Under the pieces are notes generated by a model, which did not search any database, was not told where the DNA came from, and worked only from the letters and a program-made list of their open reading frames with translations. DNA of 53,651 bases from a virus. Shown one piece after another: positions 46,946-53,651 of this stretch (its first letter is position 1; every line of letters begins with the position of its first letter). Location: positions 1-53,651 of the IMG/VR virus record IMGVR_UViG_3300025417_000028. One strand, given 5' to 3'. The position numbers and the translations under genes were made by a program.

Positions 46946-49900
46946 TACGACCGTAACGCAAAACGAATAATTTGTAGTACCAGTTGTATTTGTTAGTGCA
47001 AACGGTATTTGATATATACCTGGCGTAGAAATTCCTAAAGATTGAAACGTAATATTTGTTTGATCTATCACAGCAGTTAATACATTCGAACCAAGCAAAT
47101 CGACTGCAGAATCTGCAGAGAAATACAATACAGGTACCGTACGAGAAAAGCTTGTATTTGCAGAAACACCAATTGTAAGATTGTCGTTTGCGTCTACAAT
47201 TAACGGCGAAGAATTAGGCGAATTGTATCCTCTTGTATTTGTATAAACATCTATATTTTGTATTGTTGGTAAATCCCAATTTGTAATTTCAATATTAACA
47301 AAGAAAGGTTCGTTTGTAAACGATCTAATACCAGTGTACGTTGCTAGATACGTTTTGAGTTCTTTATTATATGTAAGTGTACCGTTAGTAACATTATTAC
47401 CCAATGCCGCAAATGCATTGTTCATGTTAGCAACATCAGCTGAAAGTAAAGGAAAAATTTGTGTAAATTCTAATGTATTAAGATCCAACTTAAACAATGT
47501 AGGATTAAAAGTAACATCTGTTATGTTGGTCATAAGAACGATTAATTGTTTTTGTTGTGGTAAAAACCAAGTTTGTTCAAAACGATTGGTATTGCTTAAA
47601 ATGTTTGAACTCGGAAATCCGAAGAAGCCTCTCGTATTATCAAACAACGCATTTATCTCGCTAGTTGCATAATCATAACCTATTTTGGTAAACAAAAGAA
47701 CACTTGGAGTGTGAATCATTAGAACATCCGAAAAACAATCAACGTCTAAAACATTATCTGTAAGTTCGGAATATAAGGAAGAGTCGACAAAACTATAAAC
47801 GCTTGAAAGAGAAATATAACCTGGCTGCACAAGTCCGTTATTGTTTCGAGTCCAGAGTTGACCTGGTGTAGTTAATCTGTCAGCAATAGATAGACCAGCT
47901 AGATTTTTGTATACACCATACTGATTACCATGAATATCTGTTACCCAGCTATCCATTGTATTTCCACTTTGTTTTAATTCTTGAGATTCAGTCCAAGCAG
48001 ATAAATTAAGAACTCCAGTAAAGCTCTGAGGTTTATTATTCAAATCTGTCCAGATATCAGATTCAGGTCCTCCCCAAGGAGTTATTCTGCTTTGAGAATT
48101 AACTAAACCAACCAAGTTTTCAGCACCGTTTGGCTGATAAGGTACAAACACCTGATTTGTTTTAGTAAGAGATTTTTTAACTAGACCAGCTAGAGCTCCA
48201 GCAGTAGCTGGTTCTTTTAACCATAAGTTATTCTCTGACCATGAATATACTGAAGGTTGATCTTGTTTAGTTAGACCTCTCCCGCCAATATGCTTGGAAG
48301 TATCTTCAACTACATACGCATTACCTGCAGACAAACCATCAGTTTGAAGAGTGACTGCATAGTTAGCATTTATAAACTGCGAAGCTCCTAAATTTTGCGG
48401 CAAGAAATACCCTCCTACATCTTGAGTTGAATACAGTTTCTCAAGTGTAGGTACAGTAGCAATCGTTGTGTAAAATCTATTTGAGAGATTTGAGCTTGAA
48501 GCTTGAGATTGATAATATAAAGATGAAATGGCTGCAACACTCGTTATTGCTGAAAGTGAAGAAACACTCCACGTAAAGTTATTAATAGCATAATAATTCA
48601 TGCTTACAGGAGTTCCGTCCATATTATTTGTTAAAACAATATCAGAAGGACTTGTAGTAGCGAATGTAAGAGTCTTACGGAAATATTCTGGATGTTCAGA
48701 ATCGTATACTGAAGATAAATTAGATGTGCCCGTTTCAGAACTTAAAACGCACCATTGAGATGTGCCATTAAACGTTTTAAAAGTAAATGGTTGAGTCCAC
48801 CAAATAGAAGGTCCTTTACGTTCATACTCAATTACCGCATTGTATGTTAAAGATAATGGAGATAATCTTGGAATATGTCTAGGAATATAATCGTCAACGT
48901 ATTCGTTTGAAGTTCCTGATGCAAGAACGCCTTTAAAGTTTGTGTTTGCATCTTTGTCATTAAACACTTGAGCCCAGAATGGTCTTGCACCAGCACTTAC
49001 ATCGTATGGGTGAGACTGTACGCTGTTAGTTGCATAACTCCATCCTTTTAAAGGTTCTTCTATCAAGAATCCTGCAGCTGGATATCCAAACGAAACATTT
49101 GTATTTGCATAATACGTACCCGGAACCGCAGTAAGATCTGGAATTATAGTTGGAATACCATTTCCTTTATTTGGTGAAGATTGACCGTAAATACAAAGAC
49201 GTTCTCCAGTTCCAGTTTGTGCTGTTACTTCAATATAATACGTTCCAGTAATAGATGGTGTGAATGTAATAGAATTCTGATTATAGAATGCTTGTGTAGC
49301 TGATGTTTGAGCATTGACAATATTCCATCTTAATACTCCTCCTACTCCTACGTTATTTGCATTTGGAGTAAATGTAGGATTAGGTGTTGGGGTATTAGTA
49401 GAATATACAGTTGGCGTATTTGTTTGTATAATTGAAGGTATAGTATAGTATATTATAATTCCACCACCAGAACCATCGGATCCGTCTGTATACGAACCAC
49501 CAACAGCATCTGCTCCAGCTCCTCCTTGACCAATTCCGTCAGTTGTAAACGGATACGTAGCTGTTGGAGTTGTACCTCCTTGTCCACCGTATATTGGAAA
49601 CAAAACAGATGGATTGATTGATGTACCACTTTGACCAGACTGAGAACCATCTCCGTTTAATCCTCCTGCACCTGCATTGCCAATAAGTGCTCCCTTAACT
49701 GTCGACGAAGCTGAAACCCAAGCTCCTCCACCTCCAATACCTCCTGCAGCTGTATAAGTTCCACTCTTTGCAATTAAAGTAGTTGGTTTACCGTTTACAC
49801 CGTTTGACGATTTAGTAATATTATTGGCTACAGTTGTACTAGAATATGGAGTATTACTACTACCAACACCACCTGCTCCGATAGTAAACTTTATCGTCTC

Positions 49901-52852
49901 TCCAGGAGTAACTGGAATGTTTCCTTGCTTTAATTGACCAGCACCGCCACCACCGCCAGTTCCACCATAAAACTCAGAAGTACAAACGCCTGAACCGCCA
50001 CCACCACCACCACCAACTATTTCAAAATATATGCTAGTTACATGTGGAGGTACGACAAAGTAAGATATTGCATTTCCAGGAGAATACGGAAATTCTGCTG
50101 AAAGTGTTTGAGCATTAGAAATAACTGTAGTTGGATATGGTGTTGTAGTAGGAACGGATGCATTAACCGGAAAGTAAGTAGGCAAATATGGATAATCTGA
50201 TGCACTCACGTTCGTTATTGTAGTAGCTAGAAGATCTACAAGCGTGATAGGAGGATACTGATTGTTTGGTGTATTATCTGCTTGGTCTGGCCAAGTTATT
50301 ACAGTTTGATTAAGAAGAGAATTATCACTTAAAGCAATCGAATCGTACGTTGCCCATATACTTCCTTGATTTGTCGAATTGATAGGAAATGGTTGAGCTG
50401 ATACATAAAAATTTGTTGTACTTACTTGTTTGCTAAAAGTAATAAAATCTCCTGGATTTAAATTAAACTGAGAAGGAACGTCTGTAGAAACCCAAGCAGA
50501 CTTAGCAGCATTATAACGAGCTCCAATCCACGTTGTATTATTAGTATTAAATTTATTTAAAACAACATACGGAGGAAAGTTTGTATTGGTCAATCTAGCA
50601 TTTGTTCTTCCATAAAAGTAACTCTGACCGCTACGTAGTACCATTGTCGAAGCGTTTGGTGTATATGAAGTTTGTTTGGTTACAGGATCGGTTTTAGCAG
50701 TAGGTGTTAACGAAGTCCACTGTCCGTATCCCCACGTTGTGCTTAAGCTGTTGTTTATAGTACTATACCATGCAAACGAAGGAGATGTGGTAATACCATT
50801 TTCATTTGCATCTTTCCACGAACCAAGATCAAATGATCCTAAGTCGTTTAATACATCTAAAGCTATAAAGTCTGCTTGAGCGTTGAAGTCTGTAAAATTA
50901 ATTCCAGGATGACCAAATGGAGAATAGTGCGTTTGTTTACAAGTACATTGTGTCCAATCAAGTGTATATGTACTAGCAAGAGGACAATCTTGTTGATGGT
51001 TAATATATGTGAATACACTCGAAAGCGGAGTATTATCACTACCAGTCCAAACAAATCTTGTTATAGTTCCTGCAGACAAATGCATGGTAAGACCATCTTG
51101 TGCAACATAATTGTAAGATGGAGAACTAATAACCCCTCCAGATAGCCATGCACATTCTAAAGCTTTAGAAGTATCGTCAGTAAAATATCTTAGTTTATAA
51201 ATTTTATCAGCATAGTCTATTGACGAACCAGCTATAAAAAACGAAGTGTTTATATCTTGAAGAGGAGTTGATTTACATATTCCTGTAAAGTTAAAATTTT
51301 GTACAGCACTAGATAGCGTTGTTGACGTTGTATCTAAGATATCATATGGCCATAATATAACTGTAGGGTTAACTATCGAAACAGGAATAGCAGTTTTTGT
51401 AAAAGCATATAACCAAGCTCCACTTAACGTTCCGTGTGGATTGTTAGTATTAAATGAAGAATCTCTTGTTCTGAGATATATTTTATCAGCTAATGAAAAG
51501 TTTTTACTTGGAGTGGCTCCAGAGTCTGCTAATGTTGTATTATTAAGCAAAACATCTAAACACGAATGAGCAGATAAACTACTTGACCAATAACTCTGAA
51601 GAACAGATGCTTTGAGAGCTGGTGTAAGATAAGGAAACTCTTCGCTGTAAGAAACGCTGGCTCCAGTCCACGGAGCATCTTGAGCTGATAAGCCATAACC
51701 TGGATAAGGAAATATAAAAGTAGTTATATCGTTGTGAGCTATATGAGATGACATTACTGCGGTACTATCATAATCGTAATCAATATATCTATACCAAGCT
51801 CCTTTAGTAACGTTTCCGGATTTAACAAAAATGCTATCTGATGAACTTAAAGTTGTACCAGATGAAGCGCCAGCAAATGTTATTGAACTTAGAGCAACCG
51901 GAGCTAATAAACCACCAATTGAATAAGATGGATTAACAACACCTGATGGAAAGTAAAATGAATTATCTCCAGCAGATACTGTAAAATTACTAACATAATA
52001 AGACGTTAAAGCGTTTTGTAATGTTACAGTATATTTGTCTTCTCCTAAGAACTCTTGAATAAAACTACCGTAAAGATTTACATCGGATTGTTCAAAAACA
52101 TTTCCTGTTAATCTATTAACAAAAGAATTTATGTCAGCAGAAAGAGGAAAGTCGAAGGATTTGAAAATCCACTCGTCTGATGACAATACAAGACCTTTTG
52201 TCTGAAAAAAGCTAGTTGTAGCTTGATCAAGAACATTTACATAACTTGATAACGGAGCAGTAGGAGATCTATCAAAGTATTGGTTGTCATCATACAATTC
52301 GTCAACAGTAACAACTAGTGATTGTTGTATCTCAGGAAATGTCGGAAACGCACTTAACAGTTGAGGAACAAATTCTTTTTTAGAAGGAGCTAGTGCATTT
52401 AAAAGGTAAGAACAGATTTCATGCTCAAGAGCAGTCTTAGTTCCAACTCTATTGTATTTTAATTTTGTATACTTGAGTCTTTTACGTAAATCTAAATAAT
52501 AAATTGCAACATCTCTCAGTTTTTTTGCAAAATACGGAATAGCAAGCAGTAACTCTCTTTCATCCGAAAAGTTAATTTGATTATACCAATTGTTTTTTTC
52601 GTCTTCTGTAAAGAACGTTTGAAGTTGTTGTAAAAGATATAGATACTTTTGTCTAAGAAGAAATTTTTGAGATACTGGTTGATTTTGATGCGTGTTAAAC
52701 CAATTTAAAATGTATTGATTGTAGTGGAAAGATAAATCCGTATCAGGAATAGACTGAACCTGCTGTTTCCACTCTAAAAACGATAAAGGAGAATTTAAAC
52801 TATCAACAGGTATGCTAATTTTGGCTGCATTTTTGAGAAGTACGTTTTCCAC
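46940..52852 (-). CDS. Giant baseplate/tail structural protein with Gly-rich domain, 1970 aa
   Basis: The N-terminal 170 residues are helical, with FLLRQKYLYLLQQLQ, ELLLAIPYFAKKLRDVAIYY and KYTKLKYNRVGTKTALEHEI, a pattern I recall from large baseplate proteins of T4-like cyanophages. The rest is beta-rich. A Gly-rich domain lies at about residues 925-1140 (IYFEIVGGGGGGGSG, IKFTIGAGGVG, GGGGAWVSAS), the type found in fibre tips, often cross-linked or folded as polyglycine helices. Start is GTG, 6 nt after a TAAGTA box. The role is inferred; it may be the rim of the baseplate or carry short fibres. Confidence 0.65.
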   Translation of the reverse strand: MENVLLKNAAKISIPVDSLNSPLSFLEWKQQVQSIPDTDLSFHYNQYILNWFNTHQNQPVSQKFLLRQKYLYLLQQLQTFFTEDEKNNWYNQINFSDERELLLAIPYFAKKLRDVAIYYLDLRKRLKYTKLKYNRVGTKTALEHEICSYLLNALAPSKKEFVPQLLSAFPTFPEIQQSLVVTVDELYDDNQYFDRSPTAPLSSYVNVLDQATTSFFQTKGLVLSSDEWIFKSFDFPLSADINSFVNRLTGNVFEQSDVNLYGSFIQEFLGEDKYTVTLQNALTSYYVSNFTVSAGDNSFYFPSGVVNPSYSIGGLLAPVALSSITFAGASSGTTLSSSDSIFVKSGNVTKGAWYRYIDYDYDSTAVMSSHIAHNDITTFIFPYPGYGLSAQDAPWTGASVSYSEEFPYLTPALKASVLQSYWSSSLSAHSCLDVLLNNTTLADSGATPSKNFSLADKIYLRTRDSSFNTNNPHGTLSGAWLYAFTKTAIPVSIVNPTVILWPYDILDTTSTTLSSAVQNFNFTGICKSTPLQDINTSFFIAGSSIDYADKIYKLRYFTDDTSKALECAWLSGGVISSPSYNYVAQDGLTMHLSAGTITRFVWTGSDNTPLSSVFTYINHQQDCPLASTYTLDWTQCTCKQTHYSPFGHPGINFTDFNAQADFIALDVLNDLGSFDLGSWKDANENGITTSPSFAWYSTINNSLSTTWGYGQWTSLTPTAKTDPVTKQTSYTPNASTMVLRSGQSYFYGRTNARLTNTNFPPYVVLNKFNTNNTTWIGARYNAAKSAWVSTDVPSQFNLNPGDFITFSKQVSTTNFYVSAQPFPINSTNQGSIWATYDSIALSDNSLLNQTVITWPDQADNTPNNQYPPITLVDLLATTITNVSASDYPYLPTYFPVNASVPTTTPYPTTVISNAQTLSAEFPYSPGNAISYFVVPPHVTSIYFEIVGGGGGGGSGVCTSEFYGGTGGGGGAGQLKQGNIPVTPGETIKFTIGAGGVGSSNTPYSSTTVANNITKSSNGVNGKPTTLIAKSGTYTAAGGIGGGGAWVSASSTVKGALIGNAGAGGLNGDGSQSGQSGTSINPSVLFPIYGGQGGTTPTATYPFTTDGIGQGGAGADAVGGSYTDGSDGSGGGIIIYYTIPSIIQTNTPTVYSTNTPTPNPTFTPNANNVGVGGVLRWNIVNAQTSATQAFYNQNSITFTPSITGTYYIEVTAQTGTGERLCIYGQSSPNKGNGIPTIIPDLTAVPGTYYANTNVSFGYPAAGFLIEEPLKGWSYATNSVQSHPYDVSAGARPFWAQVFNDKDANTNFKGVLASGTSNEYVDDYIPRHIPRLSPLSLTYNAVIEYERKGPSIWWTQPFTFKTFNGTSQWCVLSSETGTSNLSSVYDSEHPEYFRKTLTFATTSPSDIVLTNNMDGTPVSMNYYAINNFTWSVSSLSAITSVAAISSLYYQSQASSSNLSNRFYTTIATVPTLEKLYSTQDVGGYFLPQNLGASQFINANYAVTLQTDGLSAGNAYVVEDTSKHIGGRGLTKQDQPSVYSWSENNLWLKEPATAGALAGLVKKSLTKTNQVFVPYQPNGAENLVGLVNSQSRITPWGGPESDIWTDLNNKPQSFTGVLNLSAWTESQELKQSGNTMDSWVTDIHGNQYGVYKNLAGLSIADRLTTPGQLWTRNNNGLVQPGYISLSSVYSFVDSSLYSELTDNVLDVDCFSDVLMIHTPSVLLFTKIGYDYATSEINALFDNTRGFFGFPSSNILSNTNRFEQTWFLPQQKQLIVLMTNITDVTFNPTLFKLDLNTLEFTQIFPLLSADVANMNNAFAALGNNVTNGTLTYNKELKTYLATYTGIRSFTNEPFFVNIEITNWDLPTIQNIDVYTNTRGYNSPNSSPLIVDANDNLTIGVSANTSFSRTVPVLYFSADSAVDLLGSNVLTAVIDQTNITFQSLGISTPGIYQIPFALTNTTGTTNYSFCVTVVS

Positions 52853-52858
52853 TGTAAA

Positions 52859-52864
52859 TACTTA
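52859..52864 (-). promoter_or_regulatory. Late-type promoter box TAAGTA
   Basis: ATAAGTA, 6 nt before the GTG start of the 1970-residue gene. Confidence 0.55.
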
Positions 52865-52903
52865 TATCCAACCTTCAAAAATGAAACTAATTACAAGTTG
52901 AAT

Positions 52904-53651
52904 TTAGCTAATTAAATAACCATTAACTATAATTATACCACTAAGACTAGTATATCCTGTATTATTACCTGCTGTTGTTATTTTAGCTTTTACTATATCA
53001 GTACTTACCGTTTGAAGACCACCAAATGTGGTTTGCAGATCAGTAGAATTTGTTACATATGTATTTCCACTTCCTCTGAATGGCATCGATCCTGCCAAGT
53101 GAGAACCTGTAGAGTTTGTAATATCTATTAAAGGCATAGTTGCTCCGGCAGACCAAGCTCCAGCAGCATTTGTTATGTATATTGACCAAGTAGAAGCAAC
53201 AAATGTATATCCAGCAGGAACATCATATAATTTTATAAACGAATTAATTGCTCCTAAGAAATTAAAAGTTGAGGATTTTATACAAACCGGAACTATACCA
53301 GACGTATTTCCGATTGTATATAATGGACCAGTCATTGTTCCACCACTAAGTGGCAAATACGAAGTTATATTACTTGCAGCTATACCAGTTAATTTTGATC
53401 CGTCTCCGTAGAAAGATCCACTTAATGCAGGAGCACTTATTGAAGATGTTATAGATAAATTAGCCGATAAAGCTGAATTAGAGATATTAGTAAGATTTCT
53501 TCCATCTCCATAGAACCAACCACTTAAGGAAGGAGCACTTATAGAGCTTGTAATAGATAAATTAGCAGATAGAGCTGAATTAGAGATATTAGTGAGTTTA
53601 GATCCGTCTCCGTAGAAAGATCCACTTAATGCAGGAGCACTTATTGAAGAT
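52904..53651 (-). CDS. Tail fibre protein (C-terminal part, runs off window)
   Basis: The frame is open from the window edge to the stop, at least 248 codons. The upstream part holds 34-residue repeats with a SGSFYGDGSKLTNIS core, a collagen-free fibre repeat common in marine phages. Then comes LPLSGGTMTGPLYTIG, the widespread phage fibre motif (PLSGGTMTG), and a C-terminal beta domain of about 130 residues, perhaps the receptor-binding tip. It lies just upstream of the 1970-residue baseplate gene, so it may be attached to it. Start and full length are outside this window. Confidence 0.85.
   Translation of the reverse strand, partial: SSISAPALSGSFYGDGSKLTNISNSALSANLSITSSISAPSLSGWFYGDGRNLTNISNSALSANLSITSSISAPALSGSFYGDGSKLTGIAASNITSYLPLSGGTMTGPLYTIGNTSGIVPVCIKSSTFNFLGAINSFIKLYDVPAGYTFVASTWSIYITNAAGAWSAGATMPLIDITNSTGSHLAGSMPFRGSGNTYVTNSTDLQTTFGGLQTVSTDIVKAKITTAGNNTGYTSLSGIIIVNGYLIS
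53400..53651 (-). repeat. 102-bp in-frame repeats of the fibre gene
   Basis: About two and a half units of 102 bp (34 codons). The first and third visible copies are nearly identical over 48 bp and lie exactly 204 bp apart; the middle copy has replacements such as SGWFYGDGRNL. Confidence 0.85.

Overview
The window is part of the genome of a large tailed phage with a contractile, T4-type virion. Many proteins can be matched to T4 morphogenesis or replication families: gp25, gp6, gp53, gp48, a gp27-like hub, gp26-like hub assembly proteins, the gp14 neck protein, gp16 small terminase and the gp44-type clamp loader. Others are common phage cargo: dUTPase, NrdA/NrdB, Hsp20, an Ile-type CAU tRNA and homing endonucleases. 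The DNA is AT-rich. The host cannot be named. Most genes lack a Shine-Dalgarno sequence, yet the early promoters are good sigma-70 types (TTGACA, 17 nt, TAGAAT), which argues against a typical Bacteroidetes promoter system.

Layout. (1) 1-5405, minus strand: small early-type genes, many of unknown function, with an ADP-ribosyltransferase-fold candidate, a CAU tRNA and a RadA-like ATPase. (2) 5493-16207, plus strand: virion genes (tube-fold protein, hub assembly factors, 1200-residue tape measure, tube cap gp48, wedge gp53, hub). (3) 16196-17791, minus: clamp loader, dUTPase and a small gene. (4) 17846-22662, plus: small terminase, a repeat-rich fibre and a membrane protein. (5) 22652-31024, minus: a PaaK/CapK-like ligase with a glycosyltransferase, then a cluster of surface or adhesion genes (YadA-head-like fibre, short fibre-module proteins, a Cys-rich LamG protein). 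(6) 31082-38843, minus: methyltransferase, HiPIP-like protein, nucleotidyltransferase, Hsp20, and nrdA/nrdB interleaved with HNH and GIY-YIG endonucleases. (7) 38908-46945, plus: baseplate wedge gp25-gp6-gp7-like, a prohead-core-like acidic protein, a degenerate nucleotidyltransferase and neck gp14. (8) 46940-53651, minus: a 1970-residue baseplate or tail protein and the 3' end of a repeat-containing fibre.

The most striking signal is regulatory. A T4-late-like box (TAAATA or TAAGTA) lies 5-7 nt before most transcription-unit start codons, most often exactly 5 nt, and on both strands. The sigma-70-like early promoters end 6 nt before their start codons. With normal start-site spacing, transcription would begin at or within a few bases of the initiator codon, so this phage appears to use leaderless mRNAs widely. 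A few genes depart from this: hsp20 has a strong SD, and two small fibre-region genes have long leaders.
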